NCBI RefSeq assembly: GCF_026167665.1
Contig: NZ_CP098740.1
Location: 620,001 to 684,000 of the forward strand
DNA: 64,000 nucleotides
Direction: 5' to 3'
Origin: Streptomyces drozdowiczii
Lineage (GTDB): Bacteria; Actinomycetota; Actinomycetes; Streptomycetales; Streptomycetaceae
The notes beneath the pieces are model-generated. The model made no database searches and was not told the DNA's origin. It saw only the letters and a list, made by a program, of their open reading frames with translations. Made by a program: the position numbers and the translations under genes. Positions 37,932-47,096 of the stretch are shown here, piece after piece; positions within the stretch are counted from its first letter, which is position 1; each line of letters opens with the position of its first letter.

Positions 37932-40565
37932 TCACTCGGTGGACCGGATCGACGCGCGTGCCTGCTGGGCGCGGGCGGCCAGTCCTTCCGCGCCGCAGGC
38001 GGTGGCCAGCTTGTGGGCGCGGGCCAGTTCGCGGGGCGAGCGGGCGGCGACGCCATAGTCGTAGAGCGCCTGGGCGAACTCGTAGCCGGAGGGGGACGCC
38101 TCCAGATGGCGAACCGCCTCGCCGAGGAGGTGTACGGACTCCTCCGGGCGCGCGAAGAGGGCCACGCAGCGCAGGGCCTCGCCGATGGCGGTCTCCGTGC
38201 CGAAGCGCTCCGCGTGGACCCGGGCCGTGTTGGCGAGCTGGGCGGCGCGGCCGGGGTCCTCGTCCGCGAGGGCGCGGGCCAGGTCGCCGGCCCAGGGGCC
38301 CCAGATGCCGTTGAACCTGCCGCGCGGTTCCAGCGAGCGCCCGGCCGCCTCCAGCTCGGTCACCGCTTCCTTCGTACGGCCTTCGGCCAGCAGCAGGCGG
38401 CCGCGGACGCACGGCGCGTCCGGCAGCACCATGGCGCTCGGGTAGGGCAGGCCGAAGTCGTACTGGTCGGCGACCTTGCGGGCCTCGGGGACCCGGCCCC
38501 GGGCGAGCAGGGTGTCGATGAGCAGGCACGCCGCGTCCCAGTGGACCGGGAGCCCGCTGCCGACGCGGTCCGCGAGGCGCAGGCCCTCGCGCAGGAAGCC
38601 CTCCGCCTCGGCGAGGCGGCCCCGGCGGCGGTGGACCAGGCCGAGCAGGGTGTGCGCGAAGGCCAGGTGGGCGCCGCTCCAGCCGGAGATCTCGAAGGCC
38701 CGGACCGCCTCGCCGAACAGCTCCTCGGCCCGGTCGAGCCGGTCCGTGAAGGCGTAGGTGATCCCGACCATGGCGGGGAGCTCGAAGCCCCACTCGGAGT
38801 CGGTCCAGCCCAGTCCGCGTGCGGGGTGGCCGTCCACGAGGGCGCGCTCGCAGAAGTCGACGATGATCTCGGCGTTCTCGCCGCGCAGCATGGCGTCGAA
38901 GGCGCGGAGGGTGAGCAGGGCGCGTTCGGCGTTGTCCCGGCCGGTGAGGTGGTCGGCGTTGGCGGCGAGCCGGCGCGAGCGGCCGGGGCCGTCCTCCTCG
39001 GTGGCCTGCATGCCCTCCCAGAGGAAGTGGGCGGCCTGGAGCCGCATCAGGCCGGGGCCGGGTGCGGTGCGTTCGGCCTCGGCCGCGAGGGCCAGGGCCG
39101 CCTCCTTGAGCTGGTTGTTGTGGGACAGCGCGGCGGCCAGCCGGAATGTGGCGTCGACCCGCAGCTCGTCCACGAGGCCGGGCATGTCCAGGGCGGCCCG
39201 CAGGTGCTGCACGGTGGTGGCCGGGGAGCTGAGCAGCGTCGCGCAGCCCAGCTCGTACAGCAGGGTGGCGCGTACGTCGTGGCGCGGCGGCTCTTCGAGC
39301 GCGCGCTCCAGGCAGCGCCGGGCGGCCTCGGGGGCGCCGACGGCGAGGTGCTGTTTGGCTGCGGCCCGCAGCTGTGCGACGAGTTCCTGGTCGTCGTCCG
39401 GGTGGACTTCGAGCAGGTGGCGGGAGGCCGCGGCGGGGCCGAGACCGGCGTCGGTGATCGCCCAGGCGGCGCGTCCGTGCATGGCGGTGCGGGTGGCCGG
39501 CGGGATCGAGCGGTAGATGGCGGAGGCGATCAGCGGGTGCACGAACTCCAGCGGGTCGAACCCGCTGACGATACGGGCCTCCCGCAGCCGGGCGGTGCAG
39601 TCCGCGGCCTCGGCCGGGCTCATCCCGGCCAGTCGCGCGGCGAGGTCCTGGGAGATGTCGGTGCCGAGGACGGCGGCCGCCCAGGCGAACCGGTTGGCGT
39701 TGGTGCCGAGCCGTTCGAGGCGGGCGACGAGGCCGCTGCCCCGCGCGGATGCGCCGAGTTCGCGCAGGAGCCCGGCGGACTCCTCCAGCGGGGCCAGCTC
39801 CTTGTCCTGGACCTTGGCGACGAGCTCGACCGCCTCGTAGGGATTGCCGCCGGTGACGGCCCAGACCTCGCGGCAGAACGGGTCGTCCGCGTGCTCTCCG
39901 AGGGTGGCACGGACCAGTTCGGCGGTGGCGTCCGGAGTGAGGGCGCGCAGGGCGACCCGGATCTGCGCGGGGTGGCCGTCGGCCGCGTTGCGCGCGGCCT
40001 CGCGGGCGGCCAGCTCCTCGGGTCGGTGGGCCTGGACGACCAGCACGCGCAGCTCGCCGAGGCGGGCGGTGAACGAGGCGAGCCAGGCGAGGGATTCGCC
40101 GTCCGCCCAGTGCGCGTCGTCGATGATCAGGAGCAGCGGGCGGTGGCTGAGCCGGGAGGCGAGCCGCCGCACGACGTAGTCGAGGCCGTCGCGCACACCC
40201 TGCGGATCGGGCTGCGGGCCGGAGGGCTCGGCCAGCCCCAGGGCCGGGGCGGCGCTGTCGAACCAGGGGCCGAACAGGGCCCGCATGTCGTCGGGCGGGA
40301 ACTGGCCCAGGGCCGGCTGGAGCAGCTGTCGTACGACGTGGAACGGCACCGAGGTGACCGTCTCACCGCCGCGCGCCGACCAGATGGTGCACCGGTCCGC
40401 CGCCATGGCCTGGATCTCCTCCAGGAGCGCGGTCTTGCCGATGCCTGCCTCGCCGCTGTAGATCAGCAGCCCGCCGGTGGCCTGTGCCCCGCAGAGCGCG
40501 TCGATGGCTTGTGCGGCAGTGGCGAGTTCCGGTTCGCGCTCATAAAGCGGCCGGGACGGCTTCAT
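37932..40565 (-). CDS. Large STAND-type ATPase regulator (LuxR/MalT-like) lacking a C-terminal HTH
   Basis: 877 residues. N-terminal AAA ATPase (about 1-330): Walker A GEAGIGKTALLEE, Walker B RPLLLIIDDAHWADGE. Then a long TPR-like helical region (400-870) with AFAHTLLGLVHRRRGRLAEA and similar repeats. It resembles the LAL family of large ATP-binding LuxR regulators, but ends at RAQQARASIRSTE with no LuxR helix-turn-helix. It may act through protein contacts, or be a truncated regulator. The ATG at 40563-40565 follows GGAGGG. Divergent from a DUF309 gene. Confidence 0.85.
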   Translation of the reverse strand: MKPSRPLYEREPELATAAQAIDALCGAQATGGLLIYSGEAGIGKTALLEEIQAMAADRCTIWSARGGETVTSVPFHVVRQLLQPALGQFPPDDMRALFGPWFDSAAPALGLAEPSGPQPDPQGVRDGLDYVVRRLASRLSHRPLLLIIDDAHWADGESLAWLASFTARLGELRVLVVQAHRPEELAAREAARNAADGHPAQIRVALRALTPDATAELVRATLGEHADDPFCREVWAVTGGNPYEAVELVAKVQDKELAPLEESAGLLRELGASARGSGLVARLERLGTNANRFAWAAAVLGTDISQDLAARLAGMSPAEAADCTARLREARIVSGFDPLEFVHPLIASAIYRSIPPATRTAMHGRAAWAITDAGLGPAAASRHLLEVHPDDDQELVAQLRAAAKQHLAVGAPEAARRCLERALEEPPRHDVRATLLYELGCATLLSSPATTVQHLRAALDMPGLVDELRVDATFRLAAALSHNNQLKEAALALAAEAERTAPGPGLMRLQAAHFLWEGMQATEEDGPGRSRRLAANADHLTGRDNAERALLTLRAFDAMLRGENAEIIVDFCERALVDGHPARGLGWTDSEWGFELPAMVGITYAFTDRLDRAEELFGEAVRAFEISGWSGAHLAFAHTLLGLVHRRRGRLAEAEGFLREGLRLADRVGSGLPVHWDAACLLIDTLLARGRVPEARKVADQYDFGLPYPSAMVLPDAPCVRGRLLLAEGRTKEAVTELEAAGRSLEPRGRFNGIWGPWAGDLARALADEDPGRAAQLANTARVHAERFGTETAIGEALRCVALFARPEESVHLLGEAVRHLEASPSGYEFAQALYDYGVAARSPRELARAHKLATACGAEGLAARAQQARASIRSTE

Positions 40566-40674
40566 GCCTACCCTCCCCAAAGTGGTGACCATGGTGGTCG
40601 AGCCTAGTCGCGCGCGGGGTCTTACGGACAGTGGTTCGGACAGTTCGCCGCAGGTGCGGGGCACAATCGGGGGC

Positions 40675-41169
40675 GTGAACGAGACACGCAGGGACCGGGA
40701 TTCCGAGGGACGGGCGCACAACGCGCGCCCCCGTGACGGGCTGGGGCGCCCGCTGCCGTACGGGGCACCGGGGGTGGAACGCCAGCCGGAGGGCGTCGAA
40801 CGCACTGCCGGTGAGACCGTCGGGGAGGCGCAGCGGCTGCTGGACGCGGGCATGCCGTTCCACGCGCACGAGGTCTTCGAGGATGCCTGGAAGGCGGGCC
40901 CGGAGGCGGAACGGGAGCTGTGGCGCGGGCTCGCCCAGCTGGCCGTCGGCCTGACCCATGCCGCCCGGGGCAACGCGACCGGCGGGGCGCGGCTGCTGCG
41001 GCGCGGCGCGGCGGCGCTGGAGGCGTACGGAGCGGGTGAGGCGCACGGGATGGGGCTCGGGGAGCTGACCGGCTGGGCGCGGGACCTGGCGGCGCGGGTG
41101 GAGCGTACGGGCGCGGGGCCGGTGGACGCGGCGGCGGAGGCACCGCGACTGCGGGCGGAGCAACCCTGA
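40675..41169 (+). CDS. DUF309 domain protein
   Basis: 164 residues. The N-terminus is Arg/Asp-rich; the C-terminal half is the DUF309 helical bundle (AQRLLDAGMPFHAHEVFEDA, then WKAGPEAERELWRGLAQLAV, THAARGNATGGARLL). The GTG at 40675 is chosen because GGGGGC precedes it and the longer frame lies in the promoter region shared with the divergent ATPase gene. The function is unknown; the fold suggests a small scaffold or hydrolase-like bundle. Confidence 0.85.
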   Translation: MNETRRDRDSEGRAHNARPRDGLGRPLPYGAPGVERQPEGVERTAGETVGEAQRLLDAGMPFHAHEVFEDAWKAGPEAERELWRGLAQLAVGLTHAARGNATGGARLLRRGAAALEAYGAGEAHGMGLGELTGWARDLAARVERTGAGPVDAAAEAPRLRAEQP

Positions 41170-41248
41170 GGCACAACTCGGCCTGCTTTCGACGGTGTTG
41201 GTTGACAACGGCGAACAGGCCGGGGTGGAGCCACTACGATCCCGCGTC

Positions 41249-41620
41249 ATGAGCACTTCTGACCAGGACCGAGCCGTGGACGCGCCGATAGCCGACGACA
41301 CCCCCGAGGAGGTCGCGGACGGTCTCGCGGACGACCTCGCGGAGGGTGAGGACACCGGCGAGCGGCGGCTGACCCCGCGCCAGGCCAGACGGCTGCGCAT
41401 CGTGCTCTCCTCGGTCGGCATGGTGGCGATGGCGGTGGTGCTCGGGCTGCGGCTCGCGAGCCGCGCGTCCGTGCTGGTGGTCGGGGTGTACGGGCTGGCG
41501 CTGATCCTCTGCGGGATCGTGATCGAGCTGAGCCGGAACGGGCGTACCCGGCTGGGCAGTTGGCTGTTGGCGGTCGGGCTGGTCGCCGCGATCGGCGCGG
41601 ACTGGCTGCTGATTCCCTGA
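41249..41620 (+). CDS. Small conserved membrane protein (DUF3017-like)
   Basis: 123 residues. The first 50 are acidic (APIADDTPEEVADGLADDLA), followed by LTPRQARRLRIVL and three hydrophobic helices (SSVGMVAMAVVLGLRLA; LVVGVYGLALILCGIVIEL; WLLAVGLVAAIGADWLL). The gene resembles DUF3017-type actinobacterial proteins, though I am not certain of the family. The ATG at 41249 fits the start of coding character. The function is unknown. Confidence 0.65.
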   Translation: MSTSDQDRAVDAPIADDTPEEVADGLADDLAEGEDTGERRLTPRQARRLRIVLSSVGMVAMAVVLGLRLASRASVLVVGVYGLALILCGIVIELSRNGRTRLGSWLLAVGLVAAIGADWLLIP

Positions 41621-41632
41621 GCGGTACGGGGA

Positions 41633-42844
41633 TCAGGCGACCCGGATGTGCACGGTGCCGCCCCGCGGGTCGACGCGGCCCAGCCAGTCGGCGGTGAGGG
41701 AGAAGGAGCGGCCTGGCGCGACGGACCGCGCCAGGCGCCCACGGTGCAGCAGTGCCCCGTCCTGGGCGACGACGAGCAGCGGTACGGCCAGTCGGCGGCC
41801 GGTCCGCAGCAGGAGCCTGCGCCCGCCCGGACCGGTGAGGTTGGGCGCGACCCACTCCAGCGGGGCGGCGACGGCGAGGGGCGGACCGCCGACCGGCCAG
41901 GTCCCGGCGCTGAGGTGGGCCAGCACGGGCCCCGTGGCGGCCCGGCCCTCGCGGGCGGCGGTGGCCGCGCTCTCCCCGCCGCGCAGGAGGTTCCCGACGG
42001 CGAAGACCCCCGGCCGTCCGGTGCGGAACGCGGGGTCGTGCGCGGGCCCCCTGGTGCCGGAATCCAGCGGGATGCCGCCGCGCCGGGCGAGTTCGTGGTC
42101 GGGGATCCAGTCGGCCGTGAAGACCACCGTGTCGCAGGCCAGGGTGGCGGTCCGCCCGTCCGCGTGGCGCACGCGGACGCCGGTGAGGCGGGGGCGGCCG
42201 GTCAGGGCGGTGACGGTGGTGCGGGTGAGCAGGGGTGCCCCGCCGGCCGGGCGGACGGCCGCGAAGGGGCGGGGCGGGTGCTCCGTGACGCGGGCGACGA
42301 GGTGGGCCCCGGCGGTGCGCAGTGTTTCGGCTGCGGCAAGGCTGACCGGTTCGTCGCCGATGACCACGGCGCGGGTGCCGATGGGCTGGTGGTGGAGGTG
42401 GACGGCCTGCTGGAGTTCGCCGGTGGTGTAGACGCCGTCCGGGCGGGTGCCGGGGACGAGCCGGGCGGCGCGGGGGCGTTCGCGGGCGCCGGTGGCGAGG
42501 ACGACGGCGCGGGCGGTGAGGCGTTCCAGGCCGTCGGGGCCGGTGGCGTCGAGGGTACGGGGCCCGGCCCAGCCGGTGACCGTGATGCCGGTGCGGAGCG
42601 TGGCGCCGGCCGCGCGTGCCTCGGCCGCGCACCGCAGGGCGTACGCGGGACCGGTGAGATCGCCGCTCGCGCGCGTACCGAATCCGCCGTGGGCACAGTG
42701 CCTGGGGATGCCGCCCGGCGCCTGGTCGCGCTCCAGCACCTCGACGCGCCGCACCCCGGCGGCGGCGAGACCGGCCGCCGCCGCGAGGCCGGCCGGTCCG
42801 GCGCCGACGACCAGCACGTCGACGAGGCGTTCGCAGCGGGTCAT
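41633..42844 (-). CDS. FAD/NAD(P)-dependent oxidoreductase (second subunit of a glycerol-phosphate-type dehydrogenase)
   Basis: 403 residues. N-terminal FAD site [20 protein letters not shown], a NAD(P) site around GTRAVVIGDEPVSLAAAETL, and the conserved GVYTTGELQQAVHLH and PGVFAVGNLLRGGESA. It belongs with the HcnB/GlpB-like flavoproteins that pair with a GlpA-like dehydrogenase. The ATG overlaps the stop of that dehydrogenase gene (ATGA), so they are translationally coupled. It is third of kinase, dehydrogenase, oxidoreductase. The electron acceptor is unknown. Confidence 0.85.
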   Translation of the reverse strand: MTRCERLVDVLVVGAGPAGLAAAAGLAAAGVRRVEVLERDQAPGGIPRHCAHGGFGTRASGDLTGPAYALRCAAEARAAGATLRTGITVTGWAGPRTLDATGPDGLERLTARAVVLATGARERPRAARLVPGTRPDGVYTTGELQQAVHLHHQPIGTRAVVIGDEPVSLAAAETLRTAGAHLVARVTEHPPRPFAAVRPAGGAPLLTRTTVTALTGRPRLTGVRVRHADGRTATLACDTVVFTADWIPDHELARRGGIPLDSGTRGPAHDPAFRTGRPGVFAVGNLLRGGESAATAAREGRAATGPVLAHLSAGTWPVGGPPLAVAAPLEWVAPNLTGPGGRRLLLRTGRRLAVPLLVVAQDGALLHRGRLARSVAPGRSFSLTADWLGRVDPRGGTVHIRVA

Positions 42845-44265
42845 GGGCGCGCCCCCTCGATCCGGGCGCGGAGCGCGGCCCCGCAGTGGAAGCCCTGGCA
42901 GCGTCCGTTGCCGGCCCGGGTCCGGCGGGCGAGCCCCGCTGCCGAACGGGGCGGGAGCGTCGAGGCGAGGGCGTCGCGGATCTCGCCCTCCGTGACGCGC
43001 TCGCAGTGGCAGACGACCGTGCCGTAGGCGGGGTCGCGCGCGATCAGGTCGGCGTCGAGGTAGGGGCGGACGGCCTCTTCGCCGAGACCGGGCATGGTGG
43101 GCGGGGCCGGTTCGGCGGGCTCTCCCGGGTCGAGTCCGGCGTCGGGGAGCAGCGAGACGACGTACTCGGCGATGGCCATGGACGCGGTGAGCCCGGTGGA
43201 GCGGATGCCGCCGACGGTGATGAGGGCCCGGTCCGGGTGGGCCGTGATCCGGTAGTCGTCCTGGCCGGTGGCGGCCCGCAGTCCCGCGTAGACGGCGGTG
43301 ACCTCTTCGTCGAGGAGCCGGGGCAGGACGCGGCGCCCCTTCTCGCGCAGCAGGGCGAGCCCTTCGGCGGTGGACTCGGTGGCGTCCTTGTCGTCCAGGT
43401 CCTCGGCGGTGGGGCCGAGCAGGACGTTGCCGAAGACGGTCGGCGCCACCAGGACGCCCTTGCCGGCGGCGGTGGGGACGGGCAGCAGGATGTGGTGGAC
43501 CAGGTCGCGGGCGAGCTTGTCGAAGACGATGAGCTGGCCCCGGCGCGGGCGCACGGTGAAGGTGTCGAGGCCCAGCAGCCGGTCGATCGCGTCGGCGTGC
43601 AGCCCGGCGGCGTTGATCAGCAGGCGGGTGCGCAGGGTGCCCCGGGCGGTGGTGAGGGTGTGCGGGCCCCCGGCGTACGCGATGTGCTGGACGGGGCAGT
43701 CGAGATGGAGGTGGACCCCGGCCCGGACGGCCTCGGTGGCGTAGGCGAGCGGGGTGGTCCAGGGACAGATGACGGATTCGTCGGGGATCTCCAGGGCGCC
43801 GAGCGCGCCGGGCCCGAGGTGCGGTTCGCGCGCGGCGGTCTCCTCGGCGTCGAGCAGCCGGGCCGCCCGGTATCCGTTGCGTTCGGCCTTGGCCGACAGG
43901 GCGGGCAGCGCTTCGAGTTGTTCCCGGTCCCAGGCGACGAGGAGGGCGCCGACGCGGGCGACGGGGATGCCCGTGCGGGCGGCGTACGCGGAGAGCAGGC
44001 GCTGCCCCTCGCGGACGAGGCGGGCTTCCAGGGTGCCGGGGGCGGCGTCGAACCCGGTGTGCAGGATCGCGGTGTTGGCCTTGGAGGTGCCGGTGCAGAT
44101 GTCGTCCGTGGCCTCGACGAGGGCGGTGCGCAGGGGGTGGCGGGCCAGTGCGCGGGCGATGGCGGTGCCGACGACTCCGGCGCCGATGACGGTGACGTCG
44201 TAGGGCGGGCCGTCGGGGAGCGGGTCTCCGGCGCGGGTGACAGTGGGCGGTGTCGCGGCTACCAC
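42841..44265 (-). CDS. FAD-dependent dehydrogenase with C-terminal BFD [2Fe-2S] domain (glycerol-3-phosphate dehydrogenase-like)
   Basis: 474 residues. The DAO-type FAD fold begins YDVTVIGAGVVGTAIARALAR, with SKANTAILHTGFDA and VGGIRSTGLTASMAIAEYV. The C-terminal BFD-like cluster domain has VVCHCERVTEGEIRDAL and GNGRCQGFHCGAALR, four cysteines for a [2Fe-2S] centre. This matches the GlpA-like subunit of membrane or NAD-linked glycerol-3-phosphate oxidation cassettes. The GTG at 44263-44265 is the best in-frame start after the kinase stop, but its ribosome binding site is weak, so the start is uncertain. Confidence 0.85.
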   Translation of the reverse strand: MVAATPPTVTRAGDPLPDGPPYDVTVIGAGVVGTAIARALARHPLRTALVEATDDICTGTSKANTAILHTGFDAAPGTLEARLVREGQRLLSAYAARTGIPVARVGALLVAWDREQLEALPALSAKAERNGYRAARLLDAEETAAREPHLGPGALGALEIPDESVICPWTTPLAYATEAVRAGVHLHLDCPVQHIAYAGGPHTLTTARGTLRTRLLINAAGLHADAIDRLLGLDTFTVRPRRGQLIVFDKLARDLVHHILLPVPTAAGKGVLVAPTVFGNVLLGPTAEDLDDKDATESTAEGLALLREKGRRVLPRLLDEEVTAVYAGLRAATGQDDYRITAHPDRALITVGGIRSTGLTASMAIAEYVVSLLPDAGLDPGEPAEPAPPTMPGLGEEAVRPYLDADLIARDPAYGTVVCHCERVTEGEIRDALASTLPPRSAAGLARRTRAGNGRCQGFHCGAALRARIEGARP

Positions 44266-44293
44266 GCCGGGCCTGTCCCGTGGGCCCGCGCGC

Positions 44294-45727
44294 TCACGAC
44301 CGCTCCAGCAGCGCGCGCACGGCCGCGCGGAAGACATCGAGGCGTTCGGCCGCCTCGTCCGGGCCGATGCGTGGTTCGTAGACCGCGGCCGGTTTCCAGT
44401 CGGGGACGGCCCGGGCGAGCGGGAGCGCGGGGTCGGCGCCCATGCGGGCCACCGCGCCGACGCCGAGCGCGGTGACGTCGGGGAGCGCGGACACCTCGAC
44501 CGGGCGTTGCAGCAGGTCGGCCTGGGTCTGCATGAGGAGGGCGGAGCGGGTGAGGCCGCCGTCGACGCGCAGGACGGACAGCGGTGTGCCCCGGTCGGCG
44601 GTGACCGCCGCGGCCAGCTCGACCACCTGGGCGGCGATCCCCTCGCACAGGGCGCGCACCAGGTGCCCGGCCGAGGTGTCCAGGCCGAGCCCGGTGACCG
44701 CGCCGCGCAGATCGCTCCGCCACCAGGGGGCGGCGAGGCCGGCGAGTGCGGGGACGAAGGTGACGCCGCCGGAGTCGGGAACGGTGGCGCCGACCGGGTC
44801 GAGGTCGGCGGCGCCGGCGATCACCCCGAGGTCGGTGAGCCAGCGGACGGCGGAGGCCGCCGTATAGACCTGGCCGTCCAGGCAGTAGCTGGTGCGCCCG
44901 CCGAGCCGCCAGGCCACGCAGCCGGCCAGCCCGCCGGTGCTGCGGCGCGGGGCGGCGCCGGTCCCGGCGAGGAGGAACGCGCCGGTCCCGTAGGTGCACT
45001 TGGCGACGGACGGGTCCGATGCGCTCTGGGCGAGCAGGGCCGCCTGCTGGTCGACCAGGAGCCCGGTGAGCGGGAGTTCGCCGCCGAACACGCCCGTCGT
45101 ACCGAAGGTTCCGGCGGCGTCGGTCACGGCGGGCAGCCGCTCGTCGCCGAGCCCGTAGGCGTCCAGCGCGTCCGGTGACCAGGCGACGCGGTCCAGGTCG
45201 AGGAGTTGGGTGCGTCCGGCGGTGGCGGCGTCCGTGACGAAGGCGCCGGTGAGCTGGTGGACGAGCCAGGCGTCGCTGGTGGTGACGACGCCCTCGCGGG
45301 TCCGTTCGCGGCGGATCCAGGCCATCTTCGGGGCGGCGAAGTAGGGGTCGAGCGGGAGTCCGGTGAGCCGGCGCAACTCTTCGCCCCGGGGCACGAGTTC
45401 CGCGCAGATTCCGGCGGCGCGGCGGTCCTGCCAGACGATCGCCTCGGTGAGCGGTCGCCCGGTGTCCGGGTCCCAGGCGAGGACCGTCTCGCCCTGGTTG
45501 GCGAGCCCGACGGCGTCGACGGTGGAGCCCGACGCGGCCAGGGCGCGGCGGCCGGCCGCGACGACCGATGCGAGTAACGCGGCCGGGTCCGTCTCGACGG
45601 CTCCGCCGGGACCGTACCGCGGCCGCACGGGGGCGGAACCGGAACCGATCACGCCGCGCTCGGGACAGATCACCAGCGCTTTCGTTCCCGATGTGCCCTG
45701 GTCGATTGCCAGCACCGGGCCTGCCAT
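44294..45727 (-). CDS. FGGY-family carbohydrate kinase (glycerol kinase-like)
   Basis: 477 residues. It starts with the phosphate-binding loop LAIDQGTSGTKALV and has EAIVWQDRR and the glycerol-kinase-like TYGTGAFLLAGTG and DGGLTRSALLMQTQADLL segments. It phosphorylates a polyol or sugar with ATP. The ATG at 45725-45727 has GGAG close upstream. With the two flavoprotein genes that follow it forms a kinase-dehydrogenase cassette for glycerol or a similar polyol. No facilitator or transporter gene is next to it, and housekeeping GlpK is probably elsewhere. Confidence 0.85.
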   Translation of the reverse strand: MAGPVLAIDQGTSGTKALVICPERGVIGSGSAPVRPRYGPGGAVETDPAALLASVVAAGRRALAASGSTVDAVGLANQGETVLAWDPDTGRPLTEAIVWQDRRAAGICAELVPRGEELRRLTGLPLDPYFAAPKMAWIRRERTREGVVTTSDAWLVHQLTGAFVTDAATAGRTQLLDLDRVAWSPDALDAYGLGDERLPAVTDAAGTFGTTGVFGGELPLTGLLVDQQAALLAQSASDPSVAKCTYGTGAFLLAGTGAAPRRSTGGLAGCVAWRLGGRTSYCLDGQVYTAASAVRWLTDLGVIAGAADLDPVGATVPDSGGVTFVPALAGLAAPWWRSDLRGAVTGLGLDTSAGHLVRALCEGIAAQVVELAAAVTADRGTPLSVLRVDGGLTRSALLMQTQADLLQRPVEVSALPDVTALGVGAVARMGADPALPLARAVPDWKPAAVYEPRIGPDEAAERLDVFRAAVRALLERS

Positions 45728-46057
45728 CGGTTCTCCAGCGGTACGCGGGCCCGGGGCCCGAACGGAATCGTGATCTTCGCTCGCGGCCACCCAGAGTGGA
45801 GCAGCCCAGCGGTTACGTCAAGCGGGCACCGGCGGTATGTCCGGAACCTTTCGAGGGTGGCGGGAAGGCGCCAACGCGAGTACGCGGTAAGCGACTTGGG
45901 TGGAATCAATGATTCGTTCGAGAGTTCCGCGCAAAGGGCTCTACACTCACCGCCGGGCAGCAAGCGGAAGCCCAAAAGCGGTTCGCACTTCAACTGTTTC
46001 TACGCCGCAATAATCCCTGAGGATCGATGAATTCAGCACCCCGTCCCGAGCGCGTCC
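45728..46057. other. Divergent intergenic region
   Basis: 330 bp between the FGGY kinase and an unknown gene, both reading outward, so it must hold two promoters. A GAATCAATGATTC palindrome lies at 45903-45915. Base composition is less GC-rich from about 45890 to 46030. No RNA gene or clear consensus promoter was recognised. Confidence 0.4.
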
Positions 46058-47044
46058 ATGGCCAACGGTGAATTCCGGCCGGTTTATCATCCGGCCGGCC
46101 ACGACAATGAACTCCGCGCGGCGTTACAGGACTTACGCACCGGCCGCTGGATCGCCATGCGCGACCTGCTGGGGCGCACCCCGGACTGGACGCTGTGGAC
46201 CCAGCGCACCCAGGTCCTCGGCGCGGTCGCGGCGGGGACGGACGCGATACGGACCTGGCTGACAGAGGAGCCGGAGAGCACCGCGGCGGCCGTGATGCGC
46301 GCCCGGGTCGCCGTGGAGCGCGCGGTGCGGGCCAACCGCTCGGGACACCCCAGCGGCCGGGAGCTGTGGCAGGAGGCGTGGGAGGCGTGCCGTTCGGCGG
46401 CGCACGCCGCACCGGCCGACCCGGTGCCCTGGGTGTGCCTCCTCGCGCTGTCCCAGCTGGACGACGGCCAGCGGCTCGCCGAGCACCGGCTCCCGCCGCC
46501 CGGCCCCATGCTGTTCCCGGGTCCGTGGGGGCTGCTGGCCGAGGCCGACCGGCGCGACCCGCACAACCGCGAGGCGTATCACCGGATGCTCCAGTTCGTG
46601 TACGCGCGCGGGGCGGGAGGCGCGCTCGTCGAAGCGGTGAACTTCGTTCAGTGGGCGTCGTCCACGGCGCCCGAGGGCTCGGCCCTCCATGTGCTGCCGC
46701 TGTACGTCCGGGTCGAGCGCTACCGCCGGGAGCACGACCACGACAAGGCCCTGGACCTGCACTGGGTCACCGAGGACGCCGAACGCGAGGCCCTGCGCGC
46801 GCTGGAGGTCTGGTACCGCCGCTCCCCCGCCGCCGCCCGGACCCTGCCCGACCTCAACCATCTGGCGCACGCCCTGTGGGGGGCGCTCCGGTTCGCCGAC
46901 GCGGCCGAGGTGTTCCGCGAGCTGGGCCCGTACTTCACCTCGCTGCCCTGGGCCTGCCGCTCCCGTACGCCCGAGGACCCCGGCGGTGCCGAGGAGGTCT
47001 TCGTGCGCGCCCGCGCCCGTGCGCTGGCGGCCGAATCCGGCTGA
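46058..47044 (+). CDS. Conserved hypothetical protein (TPR-like, helical)
   Basis: 328 residues, soluble, rich in Ala, Arg and Trp. Helical, TPR-like repeats are suggested by ELRAALQDLRTGRWIAMRDL, LAEADRRDPHNREAYHRML and LRFADAAEVFRELGPYF. I recognise no enzymatic motif or membrane segment. The start at 46058 gives MANGEFRPVYHPAGHDNEL. It is followed 52 bp later by an amino acid permease gene in the same direction, so the two may form an operon. The function is unknown. Confidence 0.75.
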   Translation: MANGEFRPVYHPAGHDNELRAALQDLRTGRWIAMRDLLGRTPDWTLWTQRTQVLGAVAAGTDAIRTWLTEEPESTAAAVMRARVAVERAVRANRSGHPSGRELWQEAWEACRSAAHAAPADPVPWVCLLALSQLDDGQRLAEHRLPPPGPMLFPGPWGLLAEADRRDPHNREAYHRMLQFVYARGAGGALVEAVNFVQWASSTAPEGSALHVLPLYVRVERYRREHDHDKALDLHWVTEDAEREALRALEVWYRRSPAAARTLPDLNHLAHALWGALRFADAAEVFRELGPYFTSLPWACRSRTPEDPGGAEEVFVRARARALAAESG

Positions 47045-47096
47045 GCACCCTCCCCTCGTCCCTTTCGCGTTGCCCATCCACCCCCAGGAGGTCCCC

